Part shown: in pieces, positions 1-7,423 of the stretch | How the letters are laid out: every line of letters begins with the position of its first letter | How positions within the stretch are numbered: the first letter of the stretch is position 1 | Assembly (NCBI GenBank): GCA_031275535.1 | Contig: JAISOR010000223.1 | Span: forward strand, 1-9,116 | Length of the DNA stretch: 9,116 nt | Reading direction: 5' to 3' | Origin: Treponema sp. | GTDB lineage: Bacteria; Spirochaetota; Spirochaetia; Treponematales; Breznakiellaceae | Program-made: the position numbers and the translations under genes | The notes under the pieces: generated by a model | Seen by the model: only the letters and a program-made list of their open reading frames with translations | Told to the model about the DNA's origin: nothing | Databases searched by the model: none

Positions 1-6
1 CTCTCT

Positions 7-2139
7 TCACACCTCACTCTCATACTGCAAGCGGTACAAACTCGCATAGAGGCCGTTCCGGTCGATAAGGTCCTGATGCTTCCCCTCTTCAACCAGGCGT
101 CCCCCGGAAAGAACCAGGATCCGGTCCGCATGGCGGATGGTGGAGAGGCGGTGGGCGATGACGACGGAAGTCCGGCCCGCCAGGACCCGCTGGAGCCCCA
201 TCTGGATAAGATGTTCCGTTTCGGTATCAATGGAACTGGTGGCTTCGTCCAGGATAACCACCGCGGGATTGTGGGCAATGACCCGGGCAAAACTGATAAG
301 CTGCCGCTGGCCGGAAGAAATGTTGGCGGCCCCTTCGGAAAGCCGGGTTTGATACGCCTGGGGTAACCGGGAAATAAATTCGTGGGCATGTACCGCCCGG
401 GCGGCCTCCTCCACTTCCCCATCCGAAAGGGGAAGCCCCAGGCGGATGTTCTCCGCCACGGCGCCGGAAAACAGGAACACATCCTGCAGGACCGGAAGCA
501 CCGAGCGCCGCAATTCCTCCAGGGGGATCTCCCGAATGGGGGTCCCGTCCAGCCGGATACAGCCGGAATCAATATCCCAGAGCCGGGCCAGGACATTGGT
601 AATGGTGGTCTTCCCCGCCCCGGTATAACCCACAATGGCGATCATCTCTCCGGGGTTCACCCTAAAGCTCAAATTTTTCAGGATCTCCTCTCCCTTTTTA
701 TAGGAGAAGCACACATCCTCAAATTCAAGATGCCCCCGGACCAGGCCCTCCACCCGGCGGGTCCCCTGATCCGGGATAGCTTCTTCCGTATCCAGAAGCT
801 TAAAGACCCGTTCCCCCCCGGCCATGGCGGACTGGAGGATCGTGTACTTCTCCGCAATATCCTGAACCGGGGAGTAGAACATCCCCACCAGGTTGATAAA
901 GGCAATCAGCACCCCCAGGGAGAGGGAAAGGTTAAGAACCATGAGGGCGCCCACCGCAAGAACCGTCGCGGTGGTAAGGGTGGCCAGAAAATCGATGATG
1001 GGCCGGAAGGTGGCAAAGACGTACATCTCCCCCAGGTTGGCCGCCAGAAGTTCCCCGTTCCGTTCACTGAATTCCCGGAGGCTCTTCTTTTCCCCTAAAA
1101 AGAGCTGAACCACCTGTACCCCGGAGATCCGCTCCGAGAGATAGGAATTCACCCGGGAAGAGGCGATCCGCTGCCGCCTAAAGGCGTCCCGGGATTTAAC
1201 CCGGCTTATGGTGGTAACCACCATCACCGGCGGCATGGTCAGGAGGACCACCGCCGCCAGTTTTGGCGAAAGGAACAGAAGGGTAATAAGGACCCCGATC
1301 ATCACCGAGAAGTCTTTAAGAAAGGCCACCAGGACGGAGGTAAAAAATTCATTAATGGTCTCCACATCTCCGGTAAGCCGGGTTACGATCCGGCCCACGG
1401 GATGCCGGGAGAGGAAGGCCGTGGATTGGGAAGCGGTCTTTTTAAAAAGGGCCAGCCGCATGTCCTTCATAACCCGCTGTCCTATAAGGGTGGTAGTCCA
1501 GGTCTGGATAAAGGTAAACACAAAGACCAGGATCAGGATGATAAGCATTCCGGCGACCCCATAGAAGATGAGGGAAATATCCCTGCCCCGGAGGGCCCGG
1601 ATCTCCGGGATGGAAAGGGCATAGAGATCGCCGGTCCTGATCGCCGCGGCGGCGTCCCCCCGGATAAAGAGCCCCTCATGGGCGGCCATCACCGCCAGGG
1701 CCGGATCATCCGGGCCGGGGACAAAGGCATACCACTGTTCGGTATCCAGGATCCCCAAAGACCGCAATTCCCCCTCAAGGTTCCCGCTGATCCGGGTATT
1801 CCGGCCCTGGGGAATGAACCCGTAGGGGTAGACCCGGACCGTGCCCGGCGTGGAGAGGAGCTTTTCCAGGGCATCCGCCGCTTCCGGTGAAAGCCCCTCC
1901 GGGGAACGGCGGCTCTCGAAGAGATCCTCCCGGATGGTAAAAAACCGGGCCAAAATGGCGCCGTCAATAAGGCGCTGTGTCAAAACGGGGATGAACAACT
2001 CCCCCAGGGTAGAAACGATCAGGGCCGCCACCATCAAAAGGGCCATAAGGCGGTAGGGTTTAAGATACGAGAGGATCCGCCTGACGATGAGGCCGTCATA
2101 GCCCTTTACCACCTCTTCGGTTTCAAAATACTCAGACAC
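7..2139 (-). CDS. Heterodimeric ABC exporter half with extracellular insertion (BmrD/YheH-like)
   Basis: This is an inner-membrane ABC exporter subunit, a transmembrane domain fused to an ATPase, of about 710 residues. The chosen start is the GTG at 2139, which begins MSEYFETEEV. It overlaps the end of the upstream ABC gene by 8 bases and has a GGGGG stretch 6 bases upstream. The longer in-frame ATG at 2250 would add 37 Pro/Gly/Trp-rich residues lying wholly inside the upstream gene. Visible motifs are Walker A GYTGAGKTT (504-512), Q-loop Q552, signature ISSGQ (607-611, non-canonical), Walker B VVILDE with catalytic E632, and switch His H663. TM1 (about 33-58) and TM2 (about 188-215) are separated by a polar segment of about 120 residues. 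Half-transporters normally have a short loop there, but BmrD of Bacillus is known to carry an extracellular domain at this position. It probably pairs with the adjacent ABC protein. The substrate is unknown; drug or lipid export is inferred from the family. Confidence 0.93.
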   Translation of the reverse strand: MSEYFETEEVVKGYDGLIVRRILSYLKPYRLMALLMVAALIVSTLGELFIPVLTQRLIDGAILARFFTIREDLFESRRSPEGLSPEAADALEKLLSTPGTVRVYPYGFIPQGRNTRISGNLEGELRSLGILDTEQWYAFVPGPDDPALAVMAAHEGLFIRGDAAAAIRTGDLYALSIPEIRALRGRDISLIFYGVAGMLIILILVFVFTFIQTWTTTLIGQRVMKDMRLALFKKTASQSTAFLSRHPVGRIVTRLTGDVETINEFFTSVLVAFLKDFSVMIGVLITLLFLSPKLAAVVLLTMPPVMVVTTISRVKSRDAFRRQRIASSRVNSYLSERISGVQVVQLFLGEKKSLREFSERNGELLAANLGEMYVFATFRPIIDFLATLTTATVLAVGALMVLNLSLSLGVLIAFINLVGMFYSPVQDIAEKYTILQSAMAGGERVFKLLDTEEAIPDQGTRRVEGLVRGHLEFEDVCFSYKKGEEILKNLSFRVNPGEMIAIVGYTGAGKTTITNVLARLWDIDSGCIRLDGTPIREIPLEELRRSVLPVLQDVFLFSGAVAENIRLGLPLSDGEVEEAARAVHAHEFISRLPQAYQTRLSEGAANISSGQRQLISFARVIAHNPAVVILDEATSSIDTETEHLIQMGLQRVLAGRTSVVIAHRLSTIRHADRILVLSGGRLVEEGKHQDLIDRNGLYASLYRLQYESEV
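1585..1956 (-). other. Predicted extracytoplasmic insertion domain of the second ABC exporter
   Basis: This segment encodes roughly residues 62-185 of the 710-residue ABC protein. It lies between two clear hydrophobic helices (about 33-58 and 188-215). It is mainly polar and charged, contains no candidate membrane helix, and includes stretches such as RVYPYGFIPQGRN and WYAFVPGPDDPALAVMAAHE that look like a small folded domain. By exporter topology, the loop between TM1 and TM2 faces away from the cytoplasm. The known precedent is the extracellular domain of BmrD. The boundaries are approximate. Confidence 0.7.
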
Positions 2140-3949
2140 CGCCGGCCCCCAAAAGAGAAGAGTCCCCCTGCTCCAGCCGCTGCAGGGCCGCGGTCCGGGC
2201 GTAATAGCCCCCCCGGGCGGCCAGTTCCTGGGGGGAACCGTATTCCACAATCCGGCCCTTGTCCAGGACCAGTACCCGGTCCGCGTTCCTCAGGGTAGAA
2301 ACCCGGTGGGATATAACGATGGCGGTCATGGCCCGGCCCTGCAGAAGCCGCTCCCGGCGGACCTCCAGAAGGGCCTGCAAGATCCGTTTCTCGGTCTCCA
2401 CATCCACCGCGGAAAGGGCGTCGTCCAGAATAAGCAGCTCCGGCTCTACGATCACCGCCCGGGAAATGGCCACCCGCTGTTTCTGCCCCCCCGACAGGGT
2501 CAGCCCCCGCTCCCCTATAAGGGTATCCCAGCCATGGGAAAAGCCCGCCAGATCCCGGTCAATGGCGGAAAGGGCCGCCGCCCGGGCGATACGGTCATCG
2601 GAGGGATCCTCCAAACCATAGCCGATATTGAGCTTGATAGAATCGGAGAAGAGGTAGCTGTCCTGGGGAGTAATCCCAAAGAGGCGGCGAAGCTCCCGCA
2701 GGTCCCAGGCCCCCACCTCAAGGCCCTTAACCAGGACCGTTCCGGCCGGGGGATCTACCATCCGGGTCAGGGCCTTGATCAGGGTCGATTTCCCGGAACC
2801 GGTCCGGCCCAGGATCCCCACCATGGCGCCCTCTTCAATAGTAAGGCTGATATCCTCCAGCACCGGCTCTCCCCCGGGATAGGCAAAGCTAAGGTTCCGG
2901 ATCTCTATTATGTGAACCGGTTCTTTTCCATGGTTAACAAGGGCCTCCGGCGTTTTGGGGTTTTCCGGCGAAACAATAGAGGGCCTGGTCTTCATCACCT
3001 CGTTTATCCGGCCCAGGCTTACGAGCCCCCGCTGGATTATATTGACCACAAAACCCGCGCCCATTAGGGGCCATATCAGCATCTGCAGATAGCTGAAGAG
3101 GACCACCAATTCGCCGGGGCTCATGAGGCCCTCCACCACCCGGCTCCCCCCCACCAGGAGCAGGATCAGGGAGGTGAGGCCGGAGAGAAAGGAGATGAGG
3201 GGGAAAAAGATCCCGTAGATCCGCACCAGCGCCATGTTGGCTTCCCGGTAATCATCGTTGGTGCCGGCGAATTTTTTGATGAACCACCATTCCTTGACAA
3301 AGGACTTTACCACCCGGATCCCCGCAAAGGTTTCCTGAACCGTATCGCTCATGGAGGAATAGGTCTCCTGGGCGCGGCGGAAGAGCTTTCCCACCACATG
3401 GCCGAACATGAGGATCAACAGGGTCACAAAGGGCAGGGGTATGACCGCCAGGGCCGCAGTCTGGGGGGCCTGGATAAAAATAATGATCAGAATGGAGGAG
3501 GCCATGACGGTTCCGTCTACCAGGGCCACCAGGCCCATACCGATAGCCATCCGGACCGCCCCCAGATCATTGGTGGCCCGGGCCATAAGGTCTCCGATTT
3601 TGTTCCTTTGGTAAAAATCATAGGAGAGGGTAAGGAGATGTTCAAAAAGCCGGTCCCGCATTTCCGCCTCTATGCGCCGGGCGGAACCGTGGATAAAATA
3701 ACGCCATAAAAAACGGCCGGCGGAAATTATTCCCATCCCGCCGATCATGAAAAGGCAGAGGTGCAAGACACGGCGCCATTCAAAACTGCCCAGGGAAATA
3801 ATGTCCACCACCCGGCGGGTAAACTGGGGGATCAGGACCTGGGCGGCGTCCGTTACAATCAGGCAGAGAAAGCCCAGGACATAGCGCCGGCGATACCGGC
3901 GAAGATAGGGCAGGATAGTCTTAAATTCCCTAAGAGGCACCTTTTGCAT
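2132..3949 (-). CDS. Heterodimeric ABC exporter half with degenerate ATP site (BmrC/YheI-like)
   Basis: This 605-residue membrane ABC exporter half has an N-terminal six-helix transmembrane domain (about residues 20-305) and a C-terminal nucleotide-binding domain (about 345-590). Visible motifs are Walker A GRTGSGKST (381-389), Q-loop Q429, canonical signature LSGGQ (485-489), Walker B LLILDD (505-510) and switch His H548. The residue after the Walker B aspartate is D510, where the catalytic glutamate normally sits. That is the hallmark of the inactive half of heterodimeric exporters such as TM287/288, LmrCD and BmrCD. The ATG lies one base after the stop of the upstream gene with only a weak AAGAAA ribosome site, so translation is probably coupled. 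Its stop overlaps the GTG start of the partner gene by 8 bases, supporting stoichiometric synthesis of a heterodimer. The substrate cannot be deduced. Confidence 0.94.
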   Translation of the reverse strand: MQKVPLREFKTILPYLRRYRRRYVLGFLCLIVTDAAQVLIPQFTRRVVDIISLGSFEWRRVLHLCLFMIGGMGIISAGRFLWRYFIHGSARRIEAEMRDRLFEHLLTLSYDFYQRNKIGDLMARATNDLGAVRMAIGMGLVALVDGTVMASSILIIIFIQAPQTAALAVIPLPFVTLLILMFGHVVGKLFRRAQETYSSMSDTVQETFAGIRVVKSFVKEWWFIKKFAGTNDDYREANMALVRIYGIFFPLISFLSGLTSLILLLVGGSRVVEGLMSPGELVVLFSYLQMLIWPLMGAGFVVNIIQRGLVSLGRINEVMKTRPSIVSPENPKTPEALVNHGKEPVHIIEIRNLSFAYPGGEPVLEDISLTIEEGAMVGILGRTGSGKSTLIKALTRMVDPPAGTVLVKGLEVGAWDLRELRRLFGITPQDSYLFSDSIKLNIGYGLEDPSDDRIARAAALSAIDRDLAGFSHGWDTLIGERGLTLSGGQKQRVAISRAVIVEPELLILDDALSAVDVETEKRILQALLEVRRERLLQGRAMTAIVISHRVSTLRNADRVLVLDKGRIVEYGSPQELAARGGYYARTAALQRLEQGDSSLLGAGGV

Positions 3950-3950
3950 A

Positions 3951-4766
3951 TTAAACTTTCTTTTGAGAAGAAGCTTCCTGTCTTTTTAAATCCGCGTCAA
4001 GTTTCGTGGACCAGATGTCCAGTTTTTTCTTAACCGTCTCCGCCTCATCCCGTTCTCCCATCAGGATATGGAGCCGCCGGAGGGCCGCCAAAAAGTTGAT
4101 GCCCAGCTTAAAATCATCAATACGGTTGGTGGACAACTCATACCGTTCCCGGTACCGATCCGCGGCCTGCATGAGCAGTTTCTTGATCATCCGCAGGTGG
4201 TATACCGTGGGTTCATAATTGGGGGACCGGGGGTCCGTATTGACCACCGCGTTCTTTAAATCAAAGATATTTTTGGCCACCGCCGCAAAACGGCCTTCCA
4301 ACTCCACAAAGGACCACTTCCATTTGGTATTATCCCCATAGGCGTCTTCCAGAAGCTGAATGGCCAGTCCCATCTTCCGAACCAAAAGGTACCGGCGGGA
4401 CGCGTCTACGGAGGCCAGTTCCGTAAGCCGCTCCTCATAATCGGAAAAGGGGGCGTCCACATAGTTGCTTACCAGTTCTTCCATATAAATGAGGCCCTTG
4501 TACAGGGCCTTTCTTCCTTCATTAAGAGAATCCTCATTCTTTACCTTGAGCATGGCCAGGGAAACCCCGCTGACGATGATATAATTAGAGGCCAGGTTAA
4601 CCATTTCATCAACCAGGGCAAGCCGCTTAAAAGTAGCGTCCTGGGGATCCTTCTGAATTACGGCCAGGAGGCTTCTTTCCCGGGCAAGGATGGCATCAAT
4701 GGCGGTGCGGTAGGGTTTTATTTTTTCAGCATATTGATGCCGTTCCTCATTGGAAATCTTCGCCAT
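3951..4766 (-). CDS. Unrecognised helical soluble protein, probably spirochaete-conserved
   Basis: I do not recognise a named family for this 271-residue protein. The start chosen is the ATG at 4766 (MAKISNEERHQYAEK), 4 bases after AAGGGGAGG. It overlaps the recN stop by 20 bases. A longer frame from 4853 would add 29 residues inside recN and is unlikely. The protein is rich in charged residues and leucine, with few glycines or prolines, and looks helical almost throughout. There is no signal peptide and no convincing membrane helix; residues about 57-73 are only mildly hydrophobic. A breakpoint near 174-187 (VNTDPRSPNYEPTVYH) may separate two helical halves. The C-terminus is a lysine-rich tail (KRQEASSQKK). 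It sits between recN and the ABC exporter pair, one base before the latter. A gene of unknown function follows recN in T. pallidum too, from memory. A helical-repeat or scaffold role is speculation. Confidence 0.88.
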   Translation of the reverse strand: MAKISNEERHQYAEKIKPYRTAIDAILARERSLLAVIQKDPQDATFKRLALVDEMVNLASNYIIVSGVSLAMLKVKNEDSLNEGRKALYKGLIYMEELVSNYVDAPFSDYEERLTELASVDASRRYLLVRKMGLAIQLLEDAYGDNTKWKWSFVELEGRFAAVAKNIFDLKNAVVNTDPRSPNYEPTVYHLRMIKKLLMQAADRYRERYELSTNRIDDFKLGINFLAALRRLHILMGERDEAETVKKKLDIWSTKLDADLKRQEASSQKKV

Positions 4767-6489
4767 GTCGCCTCCCCTTACCATATTTTGCCAGTAATTC
4801 GTCCGCATGGGCAAGAGCCGCGGCGCCGGACCCGCCGGCAAGCATCCGGGCAATCTCTTCCCGCCGTTCCCCGGTTTGCAGGACCTCCACGGTAGTTATG
4901 GTCCTTCCGGCGCTGGCCTTCTTTTCCACCTTTAGATGATTATCGGCCCGAACCGCGATACTGGCAAGATGGGTAACGCAAAAGATCTGCTTTAATTCGC
5001 CCATTTTAGCCAAATAATCCCCCACCGCCAGGGCTACTTCCCCGCCTATGCCCGTATCTATCTCATCAAAGACCAGGGTTTCCAGGGTATCCGCACCGGC
5101 CAGCACGGTTTTAATCGCCAGCATGAGCCGGGAAAGCTCGCCCCCGGAGGCGATCCGGGAAAGGTCCTTTAGCGGTTCCCCGGTATTGGCGGAAATGAGG
5201 AATTCCACCTCATCGGCGCCCCAGGGCCCGCATACCAGGCTCCCGCCTTTTCCCCGGGCCTCATCCCCCGCGGCGGAGACCGGCCCCTTGGGAGCAACCG
5301 ATACGGAAAAACGGGCGTTGGGCATCCCCAGCTTTGCCAGGATGGCGCTTATCCGTTCTCCCAGTTTAAGGGCCGCCGCGGTCCGTTTGGCGCTTATGGC
5401 CGCGGCCCGGGCCGCCATATCCTTTTCCAGGGCCCCAATCTCCGAGGCCAGCTTTTCCCGGTTTTCTTCCGCGTTGGAGAGGGTCTCTATTTCGGCCTCC
5501 GCCTGGGTCCGGTAGGCCAGAATGGCTTCCTCGTCGGGGCCGTATTTCTTTTTAAGCCGGTAGAGCAGGGCCAGCCGTTCCTCCACTTCCTCAAGCCGCC
5601 GGGGATCGTATTTCAGGCCGTCCCGGTAGGAACGGAACTCCCGGGAAAGATCCTCCGTCTCATAGTAGAGATCCTCCATACGTTTCTGTAGGGGGGCAAG
5701 CTCCCCGTCTATGGCAAGGGCGTTCTCCAGGGCGGAGCGGGCCCGCCGGGCAAGGCTTAGGACCGAAGGGTCATTATCAAACAGGGCGGCGGAAACGCCC
5801 TGCACCAGGCCCGCCAGTTTTTCAAAGGACGAAAGCCGGGCGGACTCGCCCTCCAGGTCCCGGCTTTCCCCGATTTTGGGGGCCGCCCCGTTTATCTCCT
5901 CCACCGCATAATTCAAAATCTCCAGCCGGGCCTCCCGGTCCCGCTCGGAGCTAAGGGAGGCTTCCAGGGCCTTTCTCCGATCCGCCAGTTCCAGAAAGAT
6001 CCGGTTAAACCGGAAGACCTCTTCCTCGATTCCCCAAAAACGATCCAGATACCTCCGGTGGGTTTCCTTACGCAGGAGCGACTCGTGGGTGTGCTGGCCG
6101 TGGAGATCGAAGAGCAGGGCCATGCACTCCGCCAAATCGTTCCGGGTCACCGGTACGTTCTGTATATAGATGGAACTGCGGCCCGAAAGTTTTATGTTCC
6201 GCCGGATGATGAGCCGCCCCTCGTCCAGGCCTATGTCCCGGCCCGCAAGCCAGTCCCGGACTTCCCGGTTTTCTTCCCCCACGGAGACCACCGCGGAAAC
6301 CCCGGCCTCTTCGCTCCCGGTCCGGATCACGTCCGCATCGGCCTTGGCCCCCAATAGGAAGCTCAAGGACCCCACGATGATGGACTTTCCCGCCCCGGTT
6401 TCCCCGGTAAGAATATTGAGGCCCCTTTCAAAGGAAAGGGAGAGGCTCTCGACAAGGGCGTAATTTCGGATAGTCAGCTCTTCAAGCAT
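4747..6489 (-). CDS. recN: DNA repair protein RecN
   Basis: RecN is a cytoplasmic SMC-like ATPase that acts early in recombinational repair of double-strand breaks, holding or aligning DNA ends for RecA. The 580-residue product has the expected length and order. An N-terminal head half begins MLEELTIRNYALVE with Walker A GETGAGKS (29-36). The RecN-typical LFDLHGQHTHESLL follows (126-139). A long charged coiled-coil arm spans about 155-370. The C-terminal head half has signature ASGGELSR (447-454), Walker B LVFDEID (472-478) with E476, and the CVTHLAS switch histidine (H507). The ATG overlaps the NAD kinase stop by 8 bases (ATGCTTGA), with a strong GGGGGAGG ribosome site 5 bases upstream inside that gene. 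NAD kinase directly before recN is also seen in E. coli. No key residue is missing. Confidence 0.98.
   Translation of the reverse strand: MLEELTIRNYALVESLSLSFERGLNILTGETGAGKSIIVGSLSFLLGAKADADVIRTGSEEAGVSAVVSVGEENREVRDWLAGRDIGLDEGRLIIRRNIKLSGRSSIYIQNVPVTRNDLAECMALLFDLHGQHTHESLLRKETHRRYLDRFWGIEEEVFRFNRIFLELADRRKALEASLSSERDREARLEILNYAVEEINGAAPKIGESRDLEGESARLSSFEKLAGLVQGVSAALFDNDPSVLSLARRARSALENALAIDGELAPLQKRMEDLYYETEDLSREFRSYRDGLKYDPRRLEEVEERLALLYRLKKKYGPDEEAILAYRTQAEAEIETLSNAEENREKLASEIGALEKDMAARAAAISAKRTAAALKLGERISAILAKLGMPNARFSVSVAPKGPVSAAGDEARGKGGSLVCGPWGADEVEFLISANTGEPLKDLSRIASGGELSRLMLAIKTVLAGADTLETLVFDEIDTGIGGEVALAVGDYLAKMGELKQIFCVTHLASIAVRADNHLKVEKKASAGRTITTVEVLQTGERREEIARMLAGGSGAAALAHADELLAKYGKGRRHGEDFQ
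4771..4779 (-). promoter_or_regulatory. Ribosome binding site deciding the start at 4766
   Basis: On the minus strand AAGGGGAGG ends 4 bases before the ATG at 4766. This is a strong anti-16S match located inside the 3' end of recN. No comparable site precedes the longer in-frame start at 4853, so the shorter start is preferred. Confidence 0.75.
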
Positions 6490-7411
6490 GGGGACCTCCC
6501 CCGCCTTCCGGCGGTTCCGCCAAAGGGTCCGGTTCGGAAAACCCGGACCAATTCAGCTTGGTACGCAGGGCCTTATAAAACATCCTTCTGTCCGAGGCGA
6601 TTAGCTGGGCCTGGCAGGGGGAACGGCGGATGTATATCCGGTCGTTGGGTTCCAGGGGTTCGGTCTCCTGGCCGTCTATGGTCAGGAGGACGCCGCTCCG
6701 CTGTTCCGCCTCAAGTTCCACAATCATCGTTTCATGGGCGGGGACCACCATGGGACGGTTAGACAGGGTAAAGGGGCAGATGGGATTGATGATCACCGCC
6801 TCCATTTCCGGGTCTAGGATCGGCCCCCCGGCGGCCACCGAATAGGCGGTGGAACCCGTGGGGGTGGCCACGATGAGGCCGTCGGAACGGTAATGGCCAA
6901 ACCGGATATGCTCCGGGGAGGAACCGGGCCGGCCGTCCCCGCCTGTTTCCGCCTCCACATTCAGGCGGATAATCTTCGCTATCCCCAGGGCGGAAACAAC
7001 CACCTCATTCAAACATATCCCCCGGTTTATGATCTCCCCCCGCCGTTCCACCCATACTTCCAGCATGAGCCTCCGGGAAATCACGGCGGCCCCCTCCATC
7101 CAGCGGTCAAAGACGGCGGCCCACTCCCGGGGATGCACCGCGGCGATAAAGCCCAGGGAACCCAGGTTGATGGGGAACAGGGGGACCCCCAGGGGCGCCA
7201 TAGTCCGGGCGGCATACAACACGGTCCCGTCCCCCCCCAGGCTAAAGCAGAGCCCATAAGTGCCGGAGGCCTGAAATGTCTCTTTGGTTTCAAAGGCAAA
7301 GGAGGAGACCTCCACTCCCCGGCGGGAAAGCTCCCCCTCTATTTCATCCGCCAATGTCCGGGCATTGGCCTTATGGGGATTCACAATCAAAAGCGCCCGT
7401 GTCAGATCCAT
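6482..7411 (-). CDS. nadK: NAD kinase (ATP/polyphosphate-dependent NAD phosphorylation)
   Basis: NAD kinase phosphorylates NAD at the 2' hydroxyl of the adenosine ribose to make NADP and is the sole known route to NADP. The 309-residue cytoplasmic protein has all the hallmark motifs: LGGDGT (58-63) with the catalytic aspartate, INLGSLGF (81-88), LNE (134-136) for NAD binding, DGLIVATPTGSTAYS (177-191), the glycine-rich AAGGPILDP, CPFTLSNRP (212-220), and TIDGQE near 244. A Gly/Pro/Ser-rich insertion at about 154-172 lies just before the DGLIV motif, and the last 25 residues form a Pro/Gly-rich tail beyond the usual fold end. The ATG follows the upstream stop by 12 bases, with AAGGGG 8 bases upstream overlapping that stop. 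recN overlaps its 3' end. The family assignment is very secure; whether it uses ATP or polyphosphate cannot be read. Confidence 0.97.
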   Translation of the reverse strand: MDLTRALLIVNPHKANARTLADEIEGELSRRGVEVSSFAFETKETFQASGTYGLCFSLGGDGTVLYAARTMAPLGVPLFPINLGSLGFIAAVHPREWAAVFDRWMEGAAVISRRLMLEVWVERRGEIINRGICLNEVVVSALGIAKIIRLNVEAETGGDGRPGSSPEHIRFGHYRSDGLIVATPTGSTAYSVAAGGPILDPEMEAVIINPICPFTLSNRPMVVPAHETMIVELEAEQRSGVLLTIDGQETEPLEPNDRIYIRRSPCQAQLIASDRRMFYKALRTKLNWSGFSEPDPLAEPPEGGGGPHA

Positions 7412-7423
7412 CCCTTGATCCCC

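Noticed and set aside
382..1098. Plus-strand ORF of 238 codons antisense to the second ABC gene
   Set aside because: It has the same shadow composition (Pro, Gly, His, Gln rich) and lies opposite the ATPase domain of a clear ABC exporter.
2140..2250. N-terminal extension of the second ABC protein from the ATG at 2250
   Set aside because: It would be 37 Pro/Gly/Trp-rich residues lying within the upstream ABC gene, with no resemblance to an exporter N-terminus. The GTG at 2139 gives a normal short overlap.
5048..5515. Plus-strand ORF of 155 codons antisense to recN
   Set aside because: Its Ser/Ala/Arg-rich low-complexity product lies opposite the conserved RecN ATPase motifs; there is no independent evidence for it.
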